Below, piece after piece: positions 43,529 through 52,301 of a stretch of DNA of 64,000 nt. The DNA is from Mycobacterium bohemicum DSM 44277. GTDB taxonomy: Bacteria; Actinomycetota; Actinomycetes; Mycobacteriales; Mycobacteriaceae. How positions within the stretch are numbered: position 1 is the stretch's first letter; each line of letters starts with the position of its first letter. The translations under genes and the position numbers were made by a program. A model generated the notes under the pieces. It was not told the origin of the DNA, ran no database searches, and saw only the letters and a program-made list of their open reading frames with translations. Location of the stretch: contig NZ_CSTD01000005.1 of the NCBI RefSeq assembly GCF_001053185.1, positions 248,001-312,000 of the forward strand, read 5' to 3'.

Positions 43529-44161
43529 ATGTCGTCGGCGCGCCGCGGGCCGGGGCGCCCGCCGGCCGCGAGTTCCGATGAGACCCGTCAGCGCATCGTG
43601 CAGGCCGCCCGCCTGATATTCAGCGAACGCGGTTACGACGGCGCCACTTTCCAGGCGATCGCCGTGGGTGCCGACCTGACCAGGCCGGCGATCAATCACT
43701 ACTTCTCCAGCAAGAAGGCGTTGTACCGGGAGGTATTGGAGCAAACCAACGACGTGGTCATCAACGCCGGCATTCGGCAGGCGGCGCACGAGACCACACT
43801 GGTGGGGCGCCTGACGGCATTCATCTCCGTCGCGGTGCGCGCGAATGCCGACAATCCGGCCGTGTCGGCCTTTTTGGTCACCGCCGTGCTGGAGTCGCAG
43901 CGACATCCCGAATTGAGCCTGACGGAGAACGATTCCGTATCAATGGCCCGAGGCTTCCTGACGTCGGTGGTCAATGACGCGATCGAACACGGCGAGGTCG
44001 CCTCGGACGTCGAACCCGCCATCTTGGTTGAGACCCTGCTCGTGGTGCTCTCCGGAGTGGGGTTTTACGCCGGATACCTTCGCAGCTCCGAGGCCATGCT
44101 GGGCGTCAGCGACATGCTGCGGCGTCTGCTCGAGGGCGCGCTCTGGCGGCCCGAAGGCTGA
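43529..44161 (+). CDS. TetR-family regulator (Rv0144-like)
   Basis: The 210-aa protein has a TetR helix-turn-helix (ARLIFSERGYDGATFQAIAV, then DLTRPAINHYFSSKKALY). The C-terminal domain is helical, for example LVETLLVVLSGVGFYAGYL. It matches Rv0144 in place. Its start follows the pirin stop by two bases, so it is part of that operon, and the 24-bp palindrome upstream suggests autoregulation. Confidence 0.9.
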   Translation: MSSARRGPGRPPAASSDETRQRIVQAARLIFSERGYDGATFQAIAVGADLTRPAINHYFSSKKALYREVLEQTNDVVINAGIRQAAHETTLVGRLTAFISVAVRANADNPAVSAFLVTAVLESQRHPELSLTENDSVSMARGFLTSVVNDAIEHGEVASDVEPAILVETLLVVLSGVGFYAGYLRSSEAMLGVSDMLRRLLEGALWRPEG

Positions 44162-44196
44162 CCGCTCGGCGCCCGAGTGACGTGGCGCACAAAGCG

Positions 44197-44202
44197 TATA
44201 GT
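44197..44202 (+). promoter_or_regulatory. possible -10 element before methyltransferase gene 1
   Basis: TATAGT lies 22 bp upstream of the ATG at 44225, at a spacing that would give a short leader. A convincing -35 is not seen. Confidence 0.35.
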
Positions 44203-44224
44203 TTGCCTAACTTACTCCGGTAGC

Positions 44225-45199
44225 ATGAGTGGGGTCATGACCGATCTCGATGACCCCCCCCCGCCCCACCCCGCCCCGCCGACGTCGTTGCGGACCGCGG
44301 GTGACTCCTGGACCATCACCGAGCTCGTCGGCGCCACCGCCTTGGGGGTCGCCGCGGCGCGCGCCGTGGAGACCGGCGGGACCGCTCCCCTCATCCGCGA
44401 CGAGTTCGCGCGCGTCCTGGTGTCGGCGGCGGGGCCCGCGTGGGAGCGGCTGGCGGACCCGGAGCTGAGCTGGCTCGACGGCGACGAGCACGGGCGGCGG
44501 GTGCATCGCCTCGGCGTCGACTACCAGGCCGTGCGGACGCACTATTTCGACTCCTACTTCAAAGACGCCGTGGCCGACGGGATCCGGCAGGTGGTGATCC
44601 TGGCCGCCGGGCTGGACTCGCGGGCCTACCGGCTGGACTGGCCCGCCGACACCGCGGTCTACGAGATCGACCAGCCCCAGGTGCTCGAATACAAGACCGG
44701 AATCCTGAACTCGCACGGTGCGGTGCCCGCGGCCCGGCGGTGCCCGGTGCCGGTGGACCTGCGCGACGATTGGCCGGCCGCGCTCTCGGCCGCGGGCTTC
44801 GATCGGACCCGGCCGACCGCCTGGCTCGCCGAAGGCCTGCTGCCCTACCTGCCCAGCGACGCCCAGGACCGCCTGTTCGAGATGTTCACCGCGCTCAGCG
44901 CGCCCGGTAGCCAGGTGGCCATCGAGGTGTTCGGGATGAACACCAATGGCAACACGGCGCGGTGGCGGCGCATGCGCGAGCGGCTGGGCCTCGACGTCAA
45001 CGTCGAGGCGCTGACCTATCACGAGCCCGACAGGTCCGACGCCGCCCAGTGGCTGGCCGACCACGGCTGGCGGGTCAGCGTCGTGAACAACCGCGACGAG
45101 ATGGCCCGCCTCGGCCGGCCGGTACTCGACGAACTTTCCGACGACGCGGTCCGCAGCACGCTGCTGCGCGCGCGTCTGGACCACGATCCGTCCGTCTAG
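44225..45199 (+). CDS. SAM-dependent methyltransferase, UPF0677 family, copy 1
   Basis: The 324-aa protein belongs to the mycobacterial family of putative S-adenosylmethionine-dependent methyltransferases (as Rv0145/Rv0146). Family landmarks are YQAVRTHYFDSYF, QVVILAAGLDSRAYRLDWP (SAM-binding motif I), VYEIDQPQVLEYK and TAWLAEGLLPYLP. Substrates are unknown. Its N-terminus carries a Pro-rich stretch encoded by a C9 tract (44254-44262). It leads a three-gene tandem array. Confidence 0.88.
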   Translation: MSGVMTDLDDPPPPHPAPPTSLRTAGDSWTITELVGATALGVAAARAVETGGTAPLIRDEFARVLVSAAGPAWERLADPELSWLDGDEHGRRVHRLGVDYQAVRTHYFDSYFKDAVADGIRQVVILAAGLDSRAYRLDWPADTAVYEIDQPQVLEYKTGILNSHGAVPAARRCPVPVDLRDDWPAALSAAGFDRTRPTAWLAEGLLPYLPSDAQDRLFEMFTALSAPGSQVAIEVFGMNTNGNTARWRRMRERLGLDVNVEALTYHEPDRSDAAQWLADHGWRVSVVNNRDEMARLGRPVLDELSDDAVRSTLLRARLDHDPSV

Positions 45200-45212
45200 C
45201 AAGGAGTACGCG

Positions 45213-46154
45213 ATGAGCTCGCTACGCACCCACGACGACACCTGGGACATCAAGACCAGCGTCGGCACCACCGCGGTGATGGTGGCCGCGGCCAGGGCCG
45301 TGGAAACCGAGCGGGAGGATCCGCTGATCCGCGACCCCTACGCCAAACTGCTGGTCACCAACGCCGGCGCCGGCGTCCTGTGGGAAGCCATGCTCGACCC
45401 GGAGATCGCCGCCAAGGTCGAGGCCCTCGACGAGGAGTACGTCACCCAGCTCGAGCACATGCGCGGCTACCAGGCCGTGCGGACGCACTTCTTCGACACA
45501 TACTTCAGGGACGCCGTGGCCGCCGGGATCCGGCAGGTGGTCATCCTCGCCTCCGGCCTGGATTCGCGGGCCTACCGGCTCGATTGGCCCGCCGGCACCA
45601 CCGTGTACGAGATCGACCAGCCGCAGGTGCTGGACTACAAGTCGTCGACGCTGGCGGAGAACGGGGTGACGCCCTCGGCCGACCGCCGGGAGGTCGCCAT
45701 CGACCTGCGCCAGGACTGGCCGGCGGCGCTGATCGCCGCCGGCTTCGACCCCGCGGCCCGCACCGCGTGGCTGGCCGAGGGGCTGTTGATGTACCTGCCC
45801 GCCGACGCGCAGGACCGGTTGTTCACCCTGATCGGCGAGCTCAGCCCGCCCGGGAGCAGGGTGTCCGCGGAGACCGCGCCGAATCATGCCGACGAGCGGC
45901 GGCAGCAGATGCGTGAACGGTTCCGGAAGGTCGCCGACGAACTCGGGCTGGAGGAGACGGTCGACGTCGGGGAGCTGATGTATCGCGACGACGACCGGGC
46001 GAACGTCGCGGACTGGTTGAACAGCCACGGCTGGCGCGCCAGCGCACAACACTCGACCGACGAGATGCGCCGGATGGGCCGCTGGGTCGAGAACGCCCCG
46101 CTGTCCGACGACAAGGACGCGTTCTCCGACTTCGTGATCGCCGAGCGGCTGTAA
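45213..46154 (+). CDS. SAM-dependent methyltransferase, UPF0677 family, copy 2
   Basis: The 313-aa paralogue starts MSSLRTHDDTWDIKTSVGTT and repeats the landmarks YQAVRTHFFDTYF, QVVILASGLDSRAYRLDWP, VYEIDQPQVLDYK and TAWLAEGLLMYLP. It is the closest of the three to the M. tuberculosis Rv0145/Rv0146 pair as I recall it. It starts 13 bp after copy 1, preceded by AAGGAG, and shares one base with copy 3 (TAATG). Confidence 0.9.
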   Translation: MSSLRTHDDTWDIKTSVGTTAVMVAAARAVETEREDPLIRDPYAKLLVTNAGAGVLWEAMLDPEIAAKVEALDEEYVTQLEHMRGYQAVRTHFFDTYFRDAVAAGIRQVVILASGLDSRAYRLDWPAGTTVYEIDQPQVLDYKSSTLAENGVTPSADRREVAIDLRQDWPAALIAAGFDPAARTAWLAEGLLMYLPADAQDRLFTLIGELSPPGSRVSAETAPNHADERRQQMRERFRKVADELGLEETVDVGELMYRDDDRANVADWLNSHGWRASAQHSTDEMRRMGRWVENAPLSDDKDAFSDFVIAERL

Positions 46155-47083
46155 TGGCGCGCAGCCTCGACGACTCCTGGGACATCGCCACCAGCGTCGG
46201 GGCGACCGCGGTGATGGTCGCGCTGGCGCGGGCCCGCGAGACTGCCGCCACCGACCCGCTCATCCGCGACGAGTTCGCCGAACTGCTGGTGTCCACGCCC
46301 GAACTCGAGGGTGTTCGCGAGCAGGTGGGCGCCTGGTGGTCCGGGCCCGACGGGGACGACGAAGACGGCGACGTCGCGGTCGACGCCCAGCAGATGATCG
46401 ACTACCAGGCGGTGCGCACCCACTTCTTCGACGCGTACTTCGCCGACGCCGCCCAGGCCGGTGTCCGGCAGGTCGTCATCCTGGCAGCCGGGCTCGATTC
46501 CCGCGCCTACCGGCTGGCGTGGCCGCCCGGCACCGTCGTCTACGAGATCGATCTGCCCAAGGTGCTCGAATACAAGGCGGCGACGCTCGCCGGCCACGGC
46601 GCCACACCGATCGCCGACCGGCGGCCGGTTCCCGTCGACCTGCGCCACGACTGGCCGCAGGCGTTGCGCGACGCGGGATTCGACGCGGGCGGTGCCACGG
46701 CCTGGCTGGCCGAGGGGCTGCTGCCGTTCCTGCCGGCAGCGGCCCAGGAAGCGATGTTCGCCGCGGTCGACGACCTGAGCGGGCCGGGCAGCCGGGTTGC
46801 GGTCGAAATCTTCGGTGTCGACCCCGAGCGGCGCAGGCAAGCCCAGGAGCGGTGGCTCGCGCTCAAAGCCAAGCGCGCGGCGCGCGGCGAGGACACCTCG
46901 TTCAACCCGTTCGACCTCTGGTTCGACGACGAGGGACGCCCGGACTGCGCCGACTGGTTCGGTGCACACGGCTGGACGACGCGCACCGTCGACGCGCGTG
47001 AGGAGGCGCTGCGGCTGGGCCGCGCCCCGCAGTCCGAGGACGGGCCGTTCGTCAACAGATTCGTCACCGCCACCAAACCCTGA
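46154..47083 (+). CDS. SAM-dependent methyltransferase, UPF0677 family, copy 3
   Basis: The 309-aa paralogue has QVVILAAGLDSRAYRLAWP, VYEIDLPKVLEYK and TAWLAEGLLPFLP. It is translationally coupled to copy 2 through a one-base overlap. An acidic insertion (GPDGDDEDGDVAVDAQQ, about residue 68) sets it apart from the other two. Substrate unknown. Confidence 0.9.
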   Translation: MARSLDDSWDIATSVGATAVMVALARARETAATDPLIRDEFAELLVSTPELEGVREQVGAWWSGPDGDDEDGDVAVDAQQMIDYQAVRTHFFDAYFADAAQAGVRQVVILAAGLDSRAYRLAWPPGTVVYEIDLPKVLEYKAATLAGHGATPIADRRPVPVDLRHDWPQALRDAGFDAGGATAWLAEGLLPFLPAAAQEAMFAAVDDLSGPGSRVAVEIFGVDPERRRQAQERWLALKAKRAARGEDTSFNPFDLWFDDEGRPDCADWFGAHGWTTRTVDAREEALRLGRAPQSEDGPFVNRFVTATKP

Positions 47084-47182
47084 CCGGGTGTGGGTTGCGT
47101 CCAATGAGGACCCGCAGCACTGCATTCGCCGTCGGCTCGCGGCCATAGATACCGGGAATTTGTCTGGCTCTCCGCGACAATT

Positions 47183-48757
47183 GTGAGTCTTATGGGCAGC
47201 GGTGAATCAGAGGGATCGGGCCGTTTGGTGCTGTTGAAAGGGCGCCTGATGGCCAGCCTTGCTTCGGCTTTCGTGATGGCCATCACAGGCGTCGGCTGGA
47301 CGGCCATCCACACGGCGGTGGGCCGAATCATCACCTCCCACGCGTTACCGGACGCACCGACAACGTTTGGCGCCGATCAAAACATTCTCCTGATGGGGTT
47401 GGACAGCCGTTTGGATCAGAATGGTCATCCGCTGCCGCAAGAGATGTATGAGGCCTTGCACGCCGGCGACGAAACGTCGGGCGGCTACAACGCGAATGTG
47501 CTTATCGTCGTGCACCTTTCGGGTGACGCCGGCCCGATCACCGCGGTTTCGATTCCCCGTGACGACTACGTGCAACTGTCCGGCTGTCCGGGGTCGGTGT
47601 GCATGGGCAAAATCAAGCAGGCCTACGGGTTGGCCTATCAACAGTCGTTGGAGGACCAGGTCGCCGGTGGTTCGAACGGTGCGGGAGCAACCGACCTGGC
47701 CGCTCGAGAGCAGGCCGCTCGCGAGGAGGGCCGCAAGGCCGAAATCGGCACCGTCAGGGATCTGTTGGGCATCTCGGTGGACCACTTCATCGAAGTCACA
47801 CTGGGCGCTTTCTTTGAAATCGCCCGGGTCGTGGAGCCAATCACGGTGTGCGTCAACGCGGACACGGCCGACACCTATTCGGGTGCGGACTTCCACCAGG
47901 GAGTGCAGCAAATCGATGCCGCGCAGGCAATGGCTTTCGTGCGCCAGCGGCGCGCCGCAAACGACGGTTCCTTCACCGACTTCGATCGGACTCGCAGACA
48001 ACAGGCGTTCCTGGTGTCGTTGGTGAAAGCGGCCCGGAAGGGCGGCGCCCTGTCGAGCGCCGGCGCGCTGCGTACCCTTCTTCAGGTGGCTCGCGACAGC
48101 GTCGCCGTCGACGCCGGCTTGGACCTCGTCGATCTGGTGGCGCACGCCGCAACATTGATCGACAGGCCCCTGTCCTTGTACACCCTGCCCATCTCGGAGT
48201 TCGGCCGCGATGCGAACGGGTCCGACGTCAACCTGATCGACGTGCCGACGATCCGGCGGATCGTTCAGGAGCGCTTCACTTCGGATACCCCGGCCGCGCC
48301 GGACGCCGCGCCGCCAAACTCCCAAAGAACACCGGCGTTGGCTAAGCCGGTCGTCCTTGACGTCGTCAACGCCACCTCACGAGACGGATTGGCCGCGGCA
48401 ATCGAGAGTGAGTTCGCCGGCCGTGGTTTTACCCGAGGCAGCGCCACGACCGCGGCGGCCCCACAAGACGACAGCACCGTCGAGTACGGCGCCGGCGCCT
48501 CCGAAGGCGCGCAGATCTTGGCCGACCAGTTGCACGTGCCCGCAACGGGAAGCGACACATTGCCGTCCGGAACGGTTCGGCTGACCGTGGGCCGGCGGTT
48601 CCCCGCGGACGACTACTTTTCGCATCCCGGTGCCTCGCTCGACACGTCGGCATCCGGAAAGGTCACCGCGGTCGCCGCCAGCGGGGCCGGTGCCGACGCT
48701 CCGGCACCGACCGACCTGAGCCAGATGACCGCGGCAGGCATTCCCTGCGTCAAGTAA
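47183..48757 (+). CDS. LytR-CpsA-Psr (LCP) family protein with LytR_C domain
   Basis: The 524-aa protein has an N-terminal transmembrane anchor (about residues 22-42, ASLASAFVMAITGVGW). The extracellular LCP domain shows NILLMGLDSRLD, AVSIPRDDYVQLSG, the Asp/Arg residues of VRQRRAANDGSFTDFDRTRRQQ (near residue 255) and a C-terminal LytR_C-like domain from about 395 (VVLDVVNATSRDGLAAAIES). Family members join arabinogalactan or other polymers to peptidoglycan. It is not expected at this site in M. tuberculosis. GTG 47183 or ATG 47192 may be the start; no clear ribosome site favours either. Confidence 0.86.
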   Translation: MSLMGSGESEGSGRLVLLKGRLMASLASAFVMAITGVGWTAIHTAVGRIITSHALPDAPTTFGADQNILLMGLDSRLDQNGHPLPQEMYEALHAGDETSGGYNANVLIVVHLSGDAGPITAVSIPRDDYVQLSGCPGSVCMGKIKQAYGLAYQQSLEDQVAGGSNGAGATDLAAREQAAREEGRKAEIGTVRDLLGISVDHFIEVTLGAFFEIARVVEPITVCVNADTADTYSGADFHQGVQQIDAAQAMAFVRQRRAANDGSFTDFDRTRRQQAFLVSLVKAARKGGALSSAGALRTLLQVARDSVAVDAGLDLVDLVAHAATLIDRPLSLYTLPISEFGRDANGSDVNLIDVPTIRRIVQERFTSDTPAAPDAAPPNSQRTPALAKPVVLDVVNATSRDGLAAAIESEFAGRGFTRGSATTAAAPQDDSTVEYGAGASEGAQILADQLHVPATGSDTLPSGTVRLTVGRRFPADDYFSHPGASLDTSASGKVTAVAASGAGADAPAPTDLSQMTAAGIPCVK

Positions 48758-48788
48758 CCCGCGTCGGTACAAGCCCGGCGGCCGGGGC

Positions 48789-48823
48789 GATGCGGACCGG
48801 CGATCCAGGGGCCCGGCCGCATC
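48789..48823. terminator. hairpin after the LCP gene
   Basis: GATGCGG-A-CCGG pairs with CCGGCCGCATC across a 12-base loop, giving an 11-bp stem with one bulged A. It lies 31 bp after the LCP stop. Confidence 0.55.
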
Positions 48824-48926
48824 CTTCCTACTGCTCTCCCAACCAGATGGTTAGGATCGCGGTTATCACCCTTTGAGTGCCCGCGCACAAGGCGAGCTCC
48901 GGGATGACCCGAGTAAGGAAGGGCCA

Positions 48927-50360
48927 ATGATGACCACCGAATCGGTTGCCCCCAAAACATCCGAATCCACCAACGGAGCGCCGACACCGGCGCCGGTCGA
49001 CATCCCCGCGACGGTGGCCCGGCTGCGCACGACGTTCGCCGGCGGGCGCACCCGCGACATCGAGTGGCGCAAGCGGCAGTTGCTGCAGCTGGCCAAGTTG
49101 ATGGAAGACAACGAGGACGCGATCGCCGCCTCGCTGGTCGAGGACCTGGACCGCCACCCGTTCGAGGCGTACATCGCCGACGTCGCGACCACCGCCGGGG
49201 AGGCGAAGTACGCGGCGAAGCACGTGCGCCGGTGGACCCGTCGGCGCTACAAGCTGCTGGAGTTGCCGCAGCTTCCCGGCCGCGGCTGGGTGGAGTACGA
49301 GCCGTACGGCACGGTGCTGATCATCGGCGCCTGGAATTACCCGTATTACCTGACGCTGGGCCCGGCCGTCGGGGCGATCGCCGCCGGCAACGCCGTCATC
49401 CTTAAGCCGTCGGAGATCGCGGCGGCGTCGTCACACCTCATGGCCGAGCTGGTGCCGCGCTACCTCGACAACGACGCCATCGCGGTGGTCGAGGGCGACG
49501 GATCGGTGAGCCAGGAGCTCATCGCGCAGGGCCTGGACCGCGTCATGTTCACCGGTGGGACCGAGATCGGCCGCAAGGTCTACGAGGGCGCGGCGCCGCA
49601 CCTGACCCCCTGCACCCTGGAACTCGGCGGCAAGAGCCCGGTGATCGTCGCCGCCGACGCCGACATCGACGTCGCCGCCAAGCGCATCGCCTGGATGAAA
49701 CTTCTCAACAACGGGCAGACGTGTGTGGCGCCCGACTACGTGATTGCGGACGCGAAGATCCGCGACGAACTCGTGGACAAAATCGGTGCGGCCATCACCA
49801 AGTTCACCTCCGACCGGCCCAACGGTGTGCGCATCGTCAATCAGCGCCAATTCGACCGGATCAGCGGTTACCTCTCCGGCGCCGACGGCAAGGTCGCCGT
49901 AGGCGGTCGTTGTGATGCGTCGAGCCTGCGCATCGAACCGGCCGTGGTCGTCGACCCCGACCCGGACGGCCCGCTGATGCAGAACGAGATCTTCGGCCCG
50001 GTCCTACCGGTGATCACCGCCCGATCCCTCGACGACGCAATACGTTTCGTCAACTCGCGGGCAAAACCGTTGGCCGCCTACCTGTTCACCAAGGCGCGTG
50101 AGACCCGCGAGCGGGTGATCAAGGAGGTGCCGGCGGGCGGCATGCTGGTCAACCACATCGCCTTTCAGGTGTCGACGGCCAAGCTGCCGTTCGGCGGGGT
50201 GGGCCCGTCGGGGATGGGCGCCTACCACGGCAAGTACGGATTCGAGGAGTTCAGCCATCGCAAGTCGGTGCTGACCAAGCCGACGCGCCCCGACCTGTCG
50301 AGCTTCATCTACCCGCCGTACACCAAGCGCGCCTTCGCGATGGCGCGCAGAATGTTCTGA
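48927..50360 (+). CDS. aldehyde dehydrogenase (Rv0147-like)
   Basis: The 477-aa NAD(P)-dependent aldehyde dehydrogenase matches Rv0147. Conserved segments are ILKPSEIAAASS, FTGGTEIGRKV, the general-base Glu in LELGGKSPVIV and the catalytic Cys in NNGQTCVAPDYV. The C-terminal helix region with FIYPPYTKRAFAMARRMF resembles class-3 or fatty-aldehyde dehydrogenases. The start is ATG 48927, preceded by AAGGAAGGGCC. Substrate inferred only as an aldehyde. Confidence 0.92.
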   Translation: MMTTESVAPKTSESTNGAPTPAPVDIPATVARLRTTFAGGRTRDIEWRKRQLLQLAKLMEDNEDAIAASLVEDLDRHPFEAYIADVATTAGEAKYAAKHVRRWTRRRYKLLELPQLPGRGWVEYEPYGTVLIIGAWNYPYYLTLGPAVGAIAAGNAVILKPSEIAAASSHLMAELVPRYLDNDAIAVVEGDGSVSQELIAQGLDRVMFTGGTEIGRKVYEGAAPHLTPCTLELGGKSPVIVAADADIDVAAKRIAWMKLLNNGQTCVAPDYVIADAKIRDELVDKIGAAITKFTSDRPNGVRIVNQRQFDRISGYLSGADGKVAVGGRCDASSLRIEPAVVVDPDPDGPLMQNEIFGPVLPVITARSLDDAIRFVNSRAKPLAAYLFTKARETRERVIKEVPAGGMLVNHIAFQVSTAKLPFGGVGPSGMGAYHGKYGFEEFSHRKSVLTKPTRPDLSSFIYPPYTKRAFAMARRMF

Positions 50361-50459
50361 GCAAATACCGGCTCAAGACCGTGCCGGTGCCCGATCCCGT
50401 TCGCTAGCCCGTATTTTCACCGTAATTGTCGTATGAGACTCCAATGAGAGAGGAATCTG

Positions 50460-51320
50460 ATGCCCGGAGTGCAGGATCGCGTCATCGTCGTCACCGGAGC
50501 CGGTGGGGGACTCGGGCGTGAGTACGCTCTGACCCTCGCGCGGGAGGGCGCGAGCGTCGTCGTCAACGACCTCGGTGGGTCGCGCGACGGAACGGGCGCC
50601 GGATCGGCGATGGCCGACCACGTCGTCGCCGAGATCAAGGAGGCCGGCGGCCGGGCGGCGGCCAACTACGACAGCGTCGCCGAACCCGAGGGCGCCGCCA
50701 ACATCATCAAGACGGCGCTCGACGAGTTCGGTGCGGTGCACGGGGTGGTGAGCAACGCCGGGATCCTGCGCGACGGCACGTTCCACAAGATGTCCTTCGA
50801 GAACTGGGACGCCGTGCTCAAGGTCCACCTCTACGGCGGTTACAACGTTATCCGCGCGGCCTGGCCGCACTTCCGCGAGCAGAGCTACGGCCGGGTCGTC
50901 GTCGCCACCTCCACCAGCGGGTTGTTCGGCAACTTCGGGCAGGCCAACTACGGCGCGGCCAAGCTCGGCCTGGTCGGCATGATCAACACGCTGGCGCAGG
51001 AGGGGGCGAAGTACAACATCCACACCAACGCCATCGCCCCGATCGCGGCCACCCGCATGACCGAGGACATCCTGCCCAAGGAGGTGCTGGAGAAGCTCAC
51101 CCCGGAGTTCGTCGCCCCCGTCGTCGCCTACCTGTGCACCGAGGAATGCCCGGACACCGCAGCGGTTTACGTCGCCGGCGGCGGCAAGGTGCAGCGCGTC
51201 GCGCTGTTCCAGAACGAGGGGACGACCTTCGACAATCCGCCCTCGGTGGAGGACATCGCATCGCACTGGGGCGAGATCAGCGACTTGTCTAACGCACAGC
51301 GAGCCGCGTTCAAGCTGTAG
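50460..51320 (+). CDS. short-chain dehydrogenase (Rv0148-like, multifunctional-enzyme type)
   Basis: The 286-aa SDR has the cofactor motif VVTGAGGGLGREYALTLARE, NNAG-like SNAGIL, and the catalytic YGAAK. The C-terminal GGGKVQRVALFQNEG is typical of the peroxisomal multifunctional enzyme type 2 dehydrogenase branch, which oxidises (3R)-hydroxyacyl-CoA. It matches Rv0148. The next gene follows after 5 bp, so the two form an operon. Confidence 0.92.
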   Translation: MPGVQDRVIVVTGAGGGLGREYALTLAREGASVVVNDLGGSRDGTGAGSAMADHVVAEIKEAGGRAAANYDSVAEPEGAANIIKTALDEFGAVHGVVSNAGILRDGTFHKMSFENWDAVLKVHLYGGYNVIRAAWPHFREQSYGRVVVATSTSGLFGNFGQANYGAAKLGLVGMINTLAQEGAKYNIHTNAIAPIAATRMTEDILPKEVLEKLTPEFVAPVVAYLCTEECPDTAAVYVAGGGKVQRVALFQNEGTTFDNPPSVEDIASHWGEISDLSNAQRAAFKL

Positions 51321-51325
51321 AGGCC

Positions 51326-52294
51326 ATGAAAGCCTGTGTGGTGCAACGGCTGTCCGGTCCGGACGGCATGGTGTACACCGACATCGACGACGTCACCGGC
51401 GACGGTGGCAACGTCGTCATCGACGTCCGGGCCGCCGGGGTGTGCTTTCCCGACCTGCTGCTGAGCAAGGGTGAGTATCAGCTGAAGCTCCCGCCGCCGT
51501 TCGTCCCGGGGATGGAGGCCGCCGGTGTGGTGCTGTCGGCGCCGCCGGACTCGGGTTTCAAAGAGGGAGAGCGGGTTTCGGCCTTCGGTATCCTGGGCGC
51601 GTACGCGGAGCAGGTCGCCGTCCCGGTGCCCAACGTCATCCGCAGCCCCGCGGAGCTCGACGACGCCGAGGCGGTGTCCCTCCTGGTGAACTACAACACC
51701 ATGTATTTCGCGCTGGCGCGCCGGGCCGCCATGCGGCCGGGCGACACGGTGCTGGTGCTCGGGGCCGCCGGCGGTGTGGGCACCGCGGCCATCCAGGTCG
51801 CCAAGGCGATGGGTGCGCGCAAGGTGATCGGGGTGGTGCACCGTGAGGCCGCGGTCGACTTCGTCTCCTCGGTCGGGGCCGACCTGGTGGTGCCGCTGTC
51901 GGAGAACTGGGCCGAGCAGGTGCGCGAGTACACCTCGGGTCGCGGTGTGGACATCGTCGTGGACCCCATCGGCGGGCCCGCGTTCGACGACGCGATCCGG
52001 GTGCTGGCGATCGACGGCAAGCTGTTGGTGATCGGCTTCGCCGCGGGCAGCATTCCGACGGTCAAGGTCAACCGGTTGCTGCTGCGCAACGTCAGCGTGG
52101 TGGGCGTCGCGTGGGGCGAGTACCTCAACAAGGTTCCCGGGTCGGCGGCCCTGTTCTCGTGGGGCCTCAGCCAATTGGTCTTCCTCGGGCTCAAACCGCC
52201 TCCGCCGCAACGCTATCCACTGTCGGAGGGGCAGGCCGCCCTACAGAGCCTGGCCGACGGCGGGGTGCTGGGCAAGGTCGTGCTCGAGCCTTAG
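51326..52294 (+). CDS. NADPH:quinone oxidoreductase (Rv0149-like)
   Basis: The 322-aa medium-chain dehydrogenase has the N-terminal GroES fold (VIDVRAAGVCFPDLLLSKGE) and the nucleotide motif LVLGAAGGVGTAAIQVAKAMG. There are no zinc-ligand patterns. It matches Rv0149. It lies 5 bp after the SDR gene. Its stop is 7 bp from the convergent PE gene. Confidence 0.92.
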   Translation: MKACVVQRLSGPDGMVYTDIDDVTGDGGNVVIDVRAAGVCFPDLLLSKGEYQLKLPPPFVPGMEAAGVVLSAPPDSGFKEGERVSAFGILGAYAEQVAVPVPNVIRSPAELDDAEAVSLLVNYNTMYFALARRAAMRPGDTVLVLGAAGGVGTAAIQVAKAMGARKVIGVVHREAAVDFVSSVGADLVVPLSENWAEQVREYTSGRGVDIVVDPIGGPAFDDAIRVLAIDGKLLVIGFAAGSIPTVKVNRLLLRNVSVVGVAWGEYLNKVPGSAALFSWGLSQLVFLGLKPPPPQRYPLSEGQAALQSLADGGVLGKVVLEP

Positions 52295-52301
52295 AGCCGG
52301 G

